NCBI GenBank assembly: GCA_027488785.1
Contig: JAIYAY010000003.1
Location: 1 to 44,167, forward strand
Direction of reading: 5' to 3'
Origin: Sphingomonadales bacterium
Lineage (GTDB): Bacteria > Pseudomonadota > Alphaproteobacteria > Sphingomonadales > Sphingomonadaceae
Length of the DNA: 44,167 bases
Shown: one piece after another, positions 33,971 through 42,099 of the stretch
Numbering within the stretch: position 1 is the first letter of the stretch
Layout of the letters: every line of letters begins with the position of its first letter
Position numbers and translations under genes: made by a program
Notes under the pieces: generated by a model
What the model saw: the letters and a program-made list of their open reading frames with translations, nothing else
Database searches by the model: none
What the model was told of the DNA's origin: nothing

Positions 33971-34816
33971 TTAAATCCCTTTGCGGAATTTTTCCAGATA
34001 GGCGTTTTGCGGTGACAAGATGATATTGCTTGCACCTTCACCATTTTGGAACGTTTGACGATAACTCTGCATCGCACGGTAGAAATCGTAGAAAGCCGGA
34101 TCCTTGCCATAGCTTATGGCGTAAATGCGGGCGGCTTCGGCCTCAGCGTCTGCGCGGATGATTTGCGCTTCCTTCTGGCCCTCGGCGTCAATGGCAATGG
34201 CTTCCTGATTTCGGGCGCTGCGCATGCGGTTATAAGCCGACTGCAAGGTAGCGGCGGGCAAGTCGGCACGCTTGATGCGCACGTCAATGACTTCGGCGCC
34301 ATATTTGCGCGCTTCACGGTTTAACGCGGTTTGGATATTCTCCATAACTTCGCCGCGTTCGGCGCTCAACAATGCAGCAAAAGTCCGCTTACCAAGCTCG
34401 TTGCGCAGCGATGAACCTAAAATCGTCCGCAATTGGTCACGCAAGCGATCTTCGGTGCGGATTGTGCGATACATCACTGCGGGCTGGGTAATCCGGAACC
34501 GGGCAAAGGCATCAACCTGCAAGCGCAATTGGTCGGTGGAAAGCACTTCCTGCTGTTCCATCTGAACGCTTAAGACGCGCTTGTCGATCATCTGGATCTG
34601 TTCGACAAAGGGTATCCGGAAGGTAAGTCCAGCACGTGTTTCGCCGAATTTTTCGCCGGGCTTATATGGGTTTACGATCCGGTCGACCTTACCATAGCTG
34701 CTGATAATGGCCTGCTGCGTTTCGGGAACGACATTCACCGACATGCTCATCAGGATAAGCGCACCGATCGTGCCAATCGCGAGATAAACCGGGTTGCGAA
34801 GAATGCTGCTGGTCAT
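33971..34816 (-). CDS. hflC: Membrane protease-modulator subunit HflC
   Basis: HflC is an SPFH/stomatin-family protein that forms, with HflK, the periplasmic cage around the FtsH protease. The 281-residue protein has one N-terminal membrane segment (about 9-27) and the SPFH body with IVNPYKPGEKFGETRAGLTFRIPFVEQIQMIDKRV and QREVMENIQ-type helices (AERGEVMENIQTALNREARKYGAEVIDVRIKRADLP). Its ATG overlaps the hflK stop by four bases (ATGA, 34813-34816). degP follows. Confidence 0.96.
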   Translation of the reverse strand: MTSSILRNPVYLAIGTIGALILMSMSVNVVPETQQAIISSYGKVDRIVNPYKPGEKFGETRAGLTFRIPFVEQIQMIDKRVLSVQMEQQEVLSTDQLRLQVDAFARFRITQPAVMYRTIRTEDRLRDQLRTILGSSLRNELGKRTFAALLSAERGEVMENIQTALNREARKYGAEVIDVRIKRADLPAATLQSAYNRMRSARNQEAIAIDAEGQKEAQIIRADAEAEAARIYAISYGKDPAFYDFYRAMQSYRQTFQNGEGASNIILSPQNAYLEKFRKGI

Positions 34817-35931
34817 TGCTTGGTCCCTGTAACGGTCACTGGTTGGGCCTTTGGAGCCGTTCTTTTCTGGAATTCAGGTATGGGAAGATAAGGCGTCACG
34901 CCGCCGGTTTCGACAATGGTTTTGTCGACCTTACCCAGCACTTGTTCCATGGTTTCATAATATAACCGACGCTTGGTAACCTCAGGTGCGGCACGATATT
35001 GAACATAGATTTTGTCGAACTCGGCAGTTTCACCTAAGGCAAGCTCGGTCACGCGGCTTGCATAAGCACGGGCATCGTTCAGATAGCTTTCGCGCCGTTG
35101 CTGCGCCGCGTTCACTTCACGGAAAGCGTCATTGACCTCGGCAGGCGGGTCCGATTGACGGATCGAGATGCTTTGGATCAGCACACCCGCGCGATATTCG
35201 TCGAGTACCTGTTGCATTCGGCGACGCACTTCAAGTTCGATAGCGCCACGGCCGGGGCCGATGGCTTGTGTCAGATCAAAATTGGCTACTGCGGCGCGCA
35301 TAGCGCTCTCGGCAACTTCTTTAACCGTTTCCTGCGGGCTATCGAGTTGGAACAGGAAAAGCTCCGGCTCTTTAATTGACCAACGAACATCATAAGCCAT
35401 GTCGATGATGCTTTGGTCCTTGGTCAGAACCAAATTCTCGCTGCTTGCCTTTGGCGAGCCTACGGATGTCGTCTGAATCTGCTGCGTATCAATTTTCGTG
35501 ATGCTTTGTAGTGGGGCAGGCAAAGTGAACTGAATCCCAGGCGACACTGTGCGGGAATATTTGCCCAATTGCGTGACAACGCCCTCTTGCTCGGGGCCAA
35601 TGCGATGAATGCTTGTCCAGACGATCCACAGCGCCACGAGGGCGCCAATGATCACCGGGAACCAGCTTTTGCCGTCGGGGCGTTGTGGCAAGCCACCAAA
35701 TCCACCGCCTTTTCTGCGCAGCAGTTCTTCAAGCGATGGACCCCGTGAGCGTCCCCGCCCGCCGGGTTCGGGTGTTGGGTCCCATGGATTGACGGGGTCG
35801 GCTTTCGATCCGCCTCCACGTTCGGTTGCGTTGCTTGCGCCGCCTGGTTCCCCAGAATCGGGTGAATCCCAAGGTCCTTTGCCATCTGTTGCCAAAATTA
35901 CGGGTCCCTGACTATCAAATTTGGTGCTCAT
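34813..35931 (-). CDS. hflK: Membrane protease-modulator subunit HflK
   Basis: HflK partners HflC around FtsH. The 372-residue protein has a Gly/Pro/Ser-rich cytoplasmic N-terminus (about 1-85), one membrane segment (about 90-106), then the SPFH domain with EGVVTQLGKYSRTVSPGIQFTLPAPLQSI, MAYDVRWSI, ESAMRAAVANFDLTQAIG and EVNAAQQRRESYLNDARAYA. The order hflK-hflC-degP with a 4-base overlap shows an operon. It is divergent from mrp across 71 bases, a gap that holds an inverted repeat TTCAGAA...TTCTGAA (35954-35960 and 35981-35987). Confidence 0.96.
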   Translation of the reverse strand: MSTKFDSQGPVILATDGKGPWDSPDSGEPGGASNATERGGGSKADPVNPWDPTPEPGGRGRSRGPSLEELLRRKGGGFGGLPQRPDGKSWFPVIIGALVALWIVWTSIHRIGPEQEGVVTQLGKYSRTVSPGIQFTLPAPLQSITKIDTQQIQTTSVGSPKASSENLVLTKDQSIIDMAYDVRWSIKEPELFLFQLDSPQETVKEVAESAMRAAVANFDLTQAIGPGRGAIELEVRRRMQQVLDEYRAGVLIQSISIRQSDPPAEVNDAFREVNAAQQRRESYLNDARAYASRVTELALGETAEFDKIYVQYRAAPEVTKRRLYYETMEQVLGKVDKTIVETGGVTPYLPIPEFQKRTAPKAQPVTVTGTKQ

Positions 35932-36002
35932 AAAACCTTTATAGGAACGGTTTTTCAGAAAAACAGTGTCAATCCCGCAATTCTGAATCTATTCGGCAAA
36001 TC

Positions 36003-36977
36003 ATGTCCGATTTTGCTATAATTTCCGATGCCATTTTTGCTGTCGTGGGGAGCCGCGCGAGTGGTTTGAAGGTCGCCGATAATGGGGTCTCACTGATGCT
36101 TGACGTGTCAGGTTTAAATCCCGCGCAGCGCGCTGAGATCGAAGCCGATGTCCGCGCTGCGGCTATGCAGGCCGGCGCGCAATCTGTGCGTGTCATGTTG
36201 ACCGCCGAACGCATCACGCCCCGCCTGATTGCGGTAGCGAGCGGTAAAGGCGGCGTGGGCAAATCTACGCTGTCGACAAACCTTGCCATTGCTATGTCGC
36301 GCGCTGGCCGTTCGGTTGGTCTGGTGGACGCAGATATTTATGGTCCGTCGCAGCCAAGGTTGATGGGTGTGGAGGGCGTGAAGCCCGAAGCGGAAGGCAA
36401 GATGATGATTCCTGTCATGGGTGCTGGCGGTGTTCCGTTTCTGTCGATGGGGCAGTTGGTCAATCCGGGGCAAGCCATTGCGTGGCGTGGGCCCATGGCG
36501 GGTAATGCGCTGTCGCAACTTGTTGATGCCAAATGGAACAATGTTCGGGATATCGTCGTGGATATGCCGCCCGGTACGGGTGATATTCAGTTGTCGATGA
36601 TCCAGAAGCATAAGCCCATCGGTGCCGTAATCATATCTACACCACAGGACCTTGCCCTTATTGACGCGATGCGTGCCATTAGCTTTTTCGATACGGCAAA
36701 AGTGCCGATCATTGGCCTGGTTGAAAACATGGCCGGATATCTGTGCCCGCATTGTGGGGAAATGAGCGATCCTTTTGGTTCCGGTGGCGCACAGGCTGCT
36801 GCCAAGGAACTGGGCATCCCATTCTTGGGCCGGATACCACTCGACATCAAAATTCGCATGGAAAGCGATGCGGGTACGCCGCCTGCACTGGGTGAAGGAC
36901 CAATCAGCGACGCTTATAGTGCGATTGCTGATAAGGTTGCGGCTTGGATTGATAGCCCGAAAGATCCTGCCGCATGA
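36003..36977 (+). CDS. mrp: Iron-sulfur cluster carrier ATPase, Mrp/NBP35 (ApbC) family
   Basis: A 324-residue P-loop ATPase that binds and hands over [4Fe-4S] clusters. After a short N-terminal MIP18/DUF59-like domain (about 1-70) comes the deviant Walker A SGKGGVGKST (80-89), followed by LVDADIYGPSQP and the CxxC motif LCPHCGE that binds the bridging cluster. The stop overlaps the next gene by four bases (ATGA at 36974-36977). Downstream neighbours are a molybdenum hydroxylase subunit and ferrochelatase, so the unit groups iron and metallocofactor functions. Confidence 0.95.
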   Translation: MSDFAIISDAIFAVVGSRASGLKVADNGVSLMLDVSGLNPAQRAEIEADVRAAAMQAGAQSVRVMLTAERITPRLIAVASGKGGVGKSTLSTNLAIAMSRAGRSVGLVDADIYGPSQPRLMGVEGVKPEAEGKMMIPVMGAGGVPFLSMGQLVNPGQAIAWRGPMAGNALSQLVDAKWNNVRDIVVDMPPGTGDIQLSMIQKHKPIGAVIISTPQDLALIDAMRAISFFDTAKVPIIGLVENMAGYLCPHCGEMSDPFGSGGAQAAAKELGIPFLGRIPLDIKIRMESDAGTPPALGEGPISDAYSAIADKVAAWIDSPKDPAA

Positions 36978-39250
36978 ATGAAGTGCCAGCAGCAAAGGAC
37001 GGCATAAGCCGCCGAAAACTGCTAGTTGGCGGCGGCGCAGGTATAGGTCTCTTCGTCGCATGGGGCCTATGGCCGCGCCGATATACGCCAAACATGCGTG
37101 CGGTCGATGGTGAGCATCTTTTCGGCCCATGGCTGAAAATTGCAGAAGATGGCAAAGTTATCGTCGCCATCCCGCAAAGCGAGTCTGGTCAAGGCGTATG
37201 TACAGCGCTGGCGCAGATCGTGGCCGGCGAATTGGGGGCCGATTGGCGCTCCGTTGCGGTGCAGCCGGTTTCCGCCAGCCCAAGTTTTGCCAACACACTT
37301 TTGGCGCGCGCGTGGGCAACGGCTTTCTTACCAGAAAACATCGCGCTCGATTTGGATGTTGGCCCTGTTGCCAACAGCATCGACGAAATCGCCCGCCGCG
37401 GCATGTTCGTTGCGACAGGTGGGTCGTCCTCGATCCGGCAGTTCGAAAGACCGTGCCGCGAAGCAGGCGCTGCGGCGCGGACTGTATTGTGTCAGGCAGC
37501 TGCGGCGCGCTGGGGCATCGCATGGGAGCAATGCCGGACCGATCGTGGCTTTGTCATTGCTGGTCAGCGGCGGTTGTCTTTTGCAGAATTGGTCGTGGAA
37601 GCATCAGCGCTTGATGTGCCGTCTCCGATCCCGCTCAACCCGTCGGCGCGCAACCGGCTTTCAGGGCGCGATGCACCGCGCCTTGACCTGTCGGCCAAGG
37701 TTGACGGCAGCGTAAGTTTTGCAGGCGATATCCGTTTGCCAGACATGTTGTTTGCTGCGGTTCGCGCTGGTCCAGCCGGAAACACCCGTCTGTCGGCGGC
37801 GGATGAGAAGGCTGCGCTGAACATGCGCGGCGTTCTGCAGGTGGTAAAGACCAACAAATGGGTCGCGGCGGTCGCAAGCAATTGGTGGGCGGCCAACAAT
37901 GCCCTAGATGCCATGGCGCCCGTGTTCCGCACCAAGGGGCAGATGGCAGATAGCACCGAAATGGCTCAATCTTTGTCCAGTGCAATTGCCAAAGGCCCCG
38001 GTTTTCGTGCCACCAAAATCGGGGATGTTGATGCCGCCATGGCGCCGGAAGCGGGTGCGCGGATATTCAAGGCGGATTACACCGTGGCCGCTGCCGTACA
38101 CGCACCGATTGAGACGCGCTCGGCAACCGCAGATTTTCGAGATGGGCGCTTACAATTGTGGCTCGCGACCCAAGCGCCGCATTCCGCGTGTCTGGCTGCT
38201 GCGAAAGCCATTGGGATTAATGTCGACGATGTTGTGCATTATCCCGTGATGGCGGGTGGCAGCTTTGACCGCAATTTCGACAACAGCATTGCTGCGCAAG
38301 TGGCGGTGATCGCCAAGGCAGTAGGCAGACCTGTGCAATTGACATGGTCTCGCCCAGAAGACTTCGTCCGGGACCATGTTCGTAGCCCTGCTTTAGGCAG
38401 GCTTTCGGCTTCCATGAATGCGAAGGGCGCTGTGACAGGCCTAACGGTTCGTGTCGCCGCAGCGTCCAGTATGCGTGAGTTGGCCAATCGGATGGACGGG
38501 CAGAACGCCGATACGGCGCGCAAATCGGCATCCGGCCAATATGATGTGCTGGCGCTGGAAGGCGCGCAAATTCCTTACGCCATACCAAATATTAGTATCG
38601 ACCATTTCCCTGTGTCCATGCCTATGCCGACGGGGCCGTGGCGCGGCCTTGCAAACAGCTATAATTGCTTCTTCGTTGAAGGCTTTATCGATGAGTTGGC
38701 GCATAAGGCAGGGGTTGAACCATTGTCGTTCCGTATGCAGATGCTAGCTGACCAGGCACGTTTGGCGCGATGCCTGAAAGGTGTGGCGACCATGGCAGGC
38801 TCGGATGGCGGCGGGGGAGGCAGCGGGCGTGGTATCGCCTGTCACAGTATGCGCGACAGCCATATTGCCATCATTGTGACTGCCCGTAATAGCGAGAGTG
38901 GCGTACGCGTGGACCGCATTGACGCAATGGCCGACTGTGGCCGCTTGATTAATCCTGACCTTGCGCGCCAGCAGATTGAAGGCGGTATCGTGTTTGGGTT
39001 GGCGCAAGCCTTGGGATCCGCTACGAATTTTGAACGCGGGCTTCCTACCGCACGGCGATTGCGCGATATCGATCTACCCAAATTGGCTGACATGCCCGAA
39101 ATAAATGTGGAACTTGCGCGCAATGATGAAGCGCCAGGCGGCGTGTCCGAATTAGGTGTTCCCGCCGTTGCGCCCGCGATTGCCAACGCCATTTTCTCCG
39201 CAACTGGTATTAGGCTTCGCGAATTACCCTTATTGTCCAGAGGACTATGA
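36974..39250 (+). CDS. Orphan Mo-hydroxylase large subunit (isoquinoline 1-oxidoreductase beta/IorB-like)
   Basis: A 758-residue protein of the xanthine-dehydrogenase superfamily, molybdopterin-binding large subunit. An N-terminal SRRKLLVGGGAGIGLFV (12-28) looks like a twin-arginine signal, so export to the periplasm is expected, as in other IorB-type proteins. Family segments include GPWLKIAEDGKVIVAIPQSESGQGVCTALAQIVAGELG, VHYPVMAGGSFDRNFDN, PMPTGPWRGLANSYNCFFVEGFIDELA and, near the end, the conserved Glu in GGVSELGVPAVAPAIANAIF. The usual small [2Fe-2S] subunit (IorA) is not beside it. It overlaps mrp by four bases at its start and hemH at its end. Substrate unknown; a partner subunit must come from elsewhere. 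Confidence 0.88.
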   Translation: MNEVPAAKDGISRRKLLVGGGAGIGLFVAWGLWPRRYTPNMRAVDGEHLFGPWLKIAEDGKVIVAIPQSESGQGVCTALAQIVAGELGADWRSVAVQPVSASPSFANTLLARAWATAFLPENIALDLDVGPVANSIDEIARRGMFVATGGSSSIRQFERPCREAGAAARTVLCQAAAARWGIAWEQCRTDRGFVIAGQRRLSFAELVVEASALDVPSPIPLNPSARNRLSGRDAPRLDLSAKVDGSVSFAGDIRLPDMLFAAVRAGPAGNTRLSAADEKAALNMRGVLQVVKTNKWVAAVASNWWAANNALDAMAPVFRTKGQMADSTEMAQSLSSAIAKGPGFRATKIGDVDAAMAPEAGARIFKADYTVAAAVHAPIETRSATADFRDGRLQLWLATQAPHSACLAAAKAIGINVDDVVHYPVMAGGSFDRNFDNSIAAQVAVIAKAVGRPVQLTWSRPEDFVRDHVRSPALGRLSASMNAKGAVTGLTVRVAAASSMRELANRMDGQNADTARKSASGQYDVLALEGAQIPYAIPNISIDHFPVSMPMPTGPWRGLANSYNCFFVEGFIDELAHKAGVEPLSFRMQMLADQARLARCLKGVATMAGSDGGGGGSGRGIACHSMRDSHIAIIVTARNSESGVRVDRIDAMADCGRLINPDLARQQIEGGIVFGLAQALGSATNFERGLPTARRLRDIDLPKLADMPEINVELARNDEAPGGVSELGVPAVAPAIANAIFSATGIRLRELPLLSRGL

Positions 39251-40248
39251 TGACATTACCGATTAACCACCCGCCGGTAGCAACACCGAAAATTGGCGTG
39301 TTGCTTGTAAATTTGGGAACGCCGGAAGCGCCAACGAAGTCTGCTGTGAAACGCTACCTCAAGCAGTTTCTCTCCGATCACCGCGTGGTTGAAATTCCGC
39401 AGATCATCTGGCAGCCGATCTTGCGCGGCATCATTTTGAATACGCGTCCGCAGAAATCTGCGAAGGCTTATGCAAAAGTTTGGACTGACAAGGGTTCGCC
39501 TCTGGCGTTTTTCACCGCTGGGCAAGCCGATGCGCTTCAGGCGCGCATAGGCGAGAGTGCCGATGTCCGCTATGCCATGCGTTATGGCAACCCGTCGGTG
39601 GCTGATCAACTTGCCGCTATGAAGACAGCTGGTTGCAACCGTATTTTGATTGCGCCCATGTATCCGCAATATTCGGGGGCAACGACCGGGACTGTGTTGG
39701 ATGAGGCCTATGCCACGCTGTCCGCGATGCGCTGGCACCCTGCGATACGCACATTGCCGGCCTATCATGATGACGCGGCCTATATTGGGGCACTGAAGAC
39801 GTCGATTGAGGCTTCGTTGGCCGGCCTTGATTTTGAACCCGAAGCTATTGTCATCAGCTTCCACGGTATGCCCGAACGCACCTTGCAATTAGGGGATCCC
39901 TATCATTGCCATTGCCAGAAAACGGCGCGTTTGCTGTCTGAGGCTATGGGGCGCGAATTGGTTGTCAGCTTCCAGTCACGCTTTGGTCGCGCAAAATGGC
40001 TGGAACCTGCAACCGACGAGACACTTATGCGGTTGGCGCGCGATGGCACCAAAAAGGTGGCAATATTTGCGCCAGGCTTTTCCGTCGATTGCCTCGAAAC
40101 GCTCGAAGAATTGGCGATGCAGGGCCATGAGCAGTTCGAAGAAGCTGGCGGTACCCATTACGCGTATTTTCCCTGCTTGAACGACAGTGATGTCGGGATG
40201 GACATGGTAGAACGCATCATCCGTTGCGAACTTGCTGGCTGGATTTAG
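39247..40248 (+). CDS. hemH: Ferrochelatase
   Basis: HemH inserts Fe2+ into protoporphyrin IX, the last step of haem synthesis. The 333-residue protein carries IGVLLVNLGTPEAPTKSAVKRYLKQFL, MRYGNPSVADQL, SFHGMPERTL (catalytic His), YHCHCQKTA, SFQSRFGRAKWLEP and APGFSVDCLETLEEL (with the conserved Glu). The Cys-containing YHCHCQ is typical of proteobacterial forms. Two ATG codons stand in tandem at 39247 and 39250; AGAGGA at 39239-39244 suits the second slightly better. Both overlap the stop of the upstream gene, so translation is coupled. Confidence 0.96.
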   Translation: MMTLPINHPPVATPKIGVLLVNLGTPEAPTKSAVKRYLKQFLSDHRVVEIPQIIWQPILRGIILNTRPQKSAKAYAKVWTDKGSPLAFFTAGQADALQARIGESADVRYAMRYGNPSVADQLAAMKTAGCNRILIAPMYPQYSGATTGTVLDEAYATLSAMRWHPAIRTLPAYHDDAAYIGALKTSIEASLAGLDFEPEAIVISFHGMPERTLQLGDPYHCHCQKTARLLSEAMGRELVVSFQSRFGRAKWLEPATDETLMRLARDGTKKVAIFAPGFSVDCLETLEELAMQGHEQFEEAGGTHYAYFPCLNDSDVGMDMVERIIRCELAGWI

Positions 40249-40355
40249 TATCTGATACAGCGACTTATGAATTTTCTCGACTAACGTTAACGGCAACTTG
40301 CGCTTGCTGACGCGCGCGGTAATCATCGTCAAGAATTGCGGGAGGAGAGCGGCGT

Positions 40356-41078
40356 ATGACAAGAGTGGCAGTGGTTACCGGCGGAACCAGAGGCATTGGC
40401 GAAGCGATTAGCTTAAAGCTGCAAGAAAAAGGACGCTTGGTCATTGCAAATTATGGCGGCAACGACGCTGCGGCCCACGCCTTTGCAGAGCGAACTGGCA
40501 TCGCCGTTCGGAAATGGGACGTAGGCGATCACAAAAGTTGCATGGATGCCTGCGCTGCTATTGAGGCTGAATATGGCCAGATTGATATCATGGTTAACAA
40601 CGCAGGCATTACGCGGGACGCCACGATGGTTAAGATGACTTTTGAACAATGGGATGAGGTTATCCGGGTTGATCTTACAGGGTGTTTCAACATGGCCAAG
40701 GCCGTGTTTACAGGCATGCGTGAGCGCAAATGGGGCCGCATTGTCAACATTGGTTCCGTCAACGGCCAAGGCGGACAAATCGGCCAGGTGAACTATGCCG
40801 CTGCCAAATCAGGCATTCATGGCTTTACAAAATCCCTTGCGGCGGAGGGGGCGCGCCATGGCGTCACTGCCAATGCTATCGCGCCCGGATATATTGGCAC
40901 GGAAATGTTGTCGACTATTCCTGAAAATGTCATGGAGAAGATTGTCGCACAAATTCCCGTTGGCCGTCTTGGACAGCCCGAGGAAATTGCGCGCGGCGTC
41001 GAATTTCTCACGAGCGATAATGCCGGGTTTATCACCGGATCGACCTTGTCGATCAACGGTGGGCAGCACATGTATTGA
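40356..41078 (+). CDS. phaB: Acetoacetyl-CoA reductase
   Basis: PhaB reduces acetoacetyl-CoA to (R)-3-hydroxybutyryl-CoA with NADPH, the second step of polyhydroxybutyrate synthesis. The 240-residue SDR has TGGTRGIG (8-15), NNAG, S134, Y147 and K151 (NYAAAKSG). The segments SVNGQGGQIGQVNYAAAK and the ending SINGGQHMY are characteristic of PhaB and separate it from FabG. GGGAGGAGAG lies just upstream of the ATG. No phaA or phaC is in the window. The 107-base gap after hemH presumably holds its promoter. Confidence 0.92.
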   Translation: MTRVAVVTGGTRGIGEAISLKLQEKGRLVIANYGGNDAAAHAFAERTGIAVRKWDVGDHKSCMDACAAIEAEYGQIDIMVNNAGITRDATMVKMTFEQWDEVIRVDLTGCFNMAKAVFTGMRERKWGRIVNIGSVNGQGGQIGQVNYAAAKSGIHGFTKSLAAEGARHGVTANAIAPGYIGTEMLSTIPENVMEKIVAQIPVGRLGQPEEIARGVEFLTSDNAGFITGSTLSINGGQHMY

Positions 41079-41115
41079 TGGCTATTTGAACTTGAACGAG
41101 TTGTATCACCCCCCC

Positions 41116-41319
41116 GTGAAACGCAGCATGACCGTAGCCGGGCATCAGACTTCAATAAGTCTTGAACCATTATATTGGGACCGACTTCGGGCGGCGGCGG
41201 AGGCGGATGGCTTGCCGGTCAACGCTTTGGTTGCGCAGATTGATGTCGCGCGGCTTGAATCTCGAACGCCCTGTGGCCTTGCAAGTGCCATTCGTCTTTG
41301 GCTCATGGCACGGGCATAA
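41116..41319 (+). CDS. Small ribbon-helix-helix domain protein
   Basis: A 67-residue protein starting at a GTG (41116); an in-frame ATG at 41128 is an alternative. The N-terminus KRSMTVAGHQTSISLEPLYWDRLRAAAEADGLPVNALVAQID has a beta strand followed by two helices, the pattern of the ribbon-helix-helix domain proteins common in alphaproteobacteria. The tail (CGLASAIRLWLMARA) is a short hydrophobic helix. It could be a DNA-binding dimer, but the target is unknown. It lies 37 bases after phaB and is convergent with the LOV-LuxR gene. Confidence 0.8.
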   Translation: MKRSMTVAGHQTSISLEPLYWDRLRAAAEADGLPVNALVAQIDVARLESRTPCGLASAIRLWLMARA

Positions 41320-41390
41320 AGAATCGCCACATACGTAATGTGACGGTTTGGGATATGCTGCGTTTTTTAGTTTGCACCCGTCACGTCGGA

Positions 41391-42023
41391 TCAAAGACCT
41401 GCTTCGACAGCAATTCTCACCGCGTCTGCGGCGTTTGAAGTTGAAAGCTTTTTAAACATCAACATGCGGTGCATTTGAACCGTTTTTTCGCTCAGTGAAA
41501 GCCGGTAGGCTATTTGCTTTGTACGAAAACCGCGCGCCATTTGCTGCAATATTTCGCGTTGGCGCGGCGATAGACGATCAACAATTTGAGCTGCTTGTTG
41601 TTGCCGTACGAGGCCAATGCTGCCTTCTTCCGGTAGAACCTCAATTTGCGACCCAACGAAAAGCTCTAGCTTTCCGTCATCATCGAACAATGGCGCAATC
41701 ATCACAGCGTTACGAAAGGGTGACCCGTCTTTGCGATAATTGATTAATTCGGCCAAAGCGGAATGCTGCCCATAAACCGCCGTGCGCAATTTGTCGGTCT
41801 GGCCATTTTCCGTATCTGGGCCGCGCAAAAATCGGCAATTGCGGCCAATCACTTCTGCCTCAGTATATCCGGTCAGCGCGCAGAAGGCGGCGTTAACAGC
41901 AATCAGGGGATTATCGGCCTGGGTAGGGTCGCTGACGACCGTTGCAATCGGACTAAAACGAATCGAATCCAGCACGGGATGACGATTAGAGCGTCTGTTT
42001 TTTGAGAAAAGTTTTTTTGTCAC
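41391..42023 (-). CDS. Blue-light regulator, LOV-LuxR (EL222-like) transcription factor
   Basis: A 210-residue regulator with an N-terminal LOV (PAS) domain and a C-terminal LuxR-type HTH. The LOV domain shows SPIATVVSDP, DNPLIAVNAAFCALTGYTEAEVIGRNCRFL (flavin-adduct C63 in GRNCRFL), the flavin-contacting INYRKDGSPFRN (N95, N105) and the Gln of VGSQIEV (Q126). The HTH starts near residue 150 with LSPRQREILQQMARGFRTKQIAYRLSLSEKTVQMHR. The layout and many segments match EL222 from Erythrobacter litoralis, in which light frees the HTH to dimerise and bind DNA. Every key flavin residue is present, so it should be photoactive. Its gene lies 76 bases downstream of murA; the gap holds symmetric sequence that could be its own operator. 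Confidence 0.95.
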   Translation of the reverse strand: MTKKLFSKNRRSNRHPVLDSIRFSPIATVVSDPTQADNPLIAVNAAFCALTGYTEAEVIGRNCRFLRGPDTENGQTDKLRTAVYGQHSALAELINYRKDGSPFRNAVMIAPLFDDDGKLELFVGSQIEVLPEEGSIGLVRQQQAAQIVDRLSPRQREILQQMARGFRTKQIAYRLSLSEKTVQMHRMLMFKKLSTSNAADAVRIAVEAGL

Positions 42024-42036
42024 TTAGGGATTAATA

Positions 42037-42093
42037 CTGTATAAAATTACAGCTGGCAACTATTGCCTCTTATCATGCGTCAATATGATGCGT
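42037..42093. promoter_or_regulatory. Symmetric and repeated sites upstream of the LOV-LuxR gene
   Basis: CTGTA-N6-TACAG (42037-42052) is a 16-bp inverted repeat ending 13 bases before the start codon. Further upstream ATGCGT occurs twice (42075-42080 and 42088-42093), 13 bases apart, and the area is AT-rich. Such sites could bind the LOV-HTH protein itself or be part of its promoter. Nothing beyond the pattern supports this. Confidence 0.35.
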
Positions 42094-42099
42094 TATGTA

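Noticed and set aside
35954-35987. TTCAGAA...TTCTGAA inverted repeat between hflK and mrp
   Set aside because: Arms are 7 bp and 20 bases apart, easily found by chance in AT-rich sequence; mentioned under hflK but not claimed as an operator.
36114-37130. 338-codon minus-strand open frame opposite mrp
   Set aside because: Antisense shadow of the highly conserved Mrp gene; low-complexity translation without motifs.
41321-41390. CACAT-ACGTA-ATGTG inverted repeat between the RHH and LOV genes
   Set aside because: Only a 5-bp stem without T-tract; too weak for a terminator or operator call.
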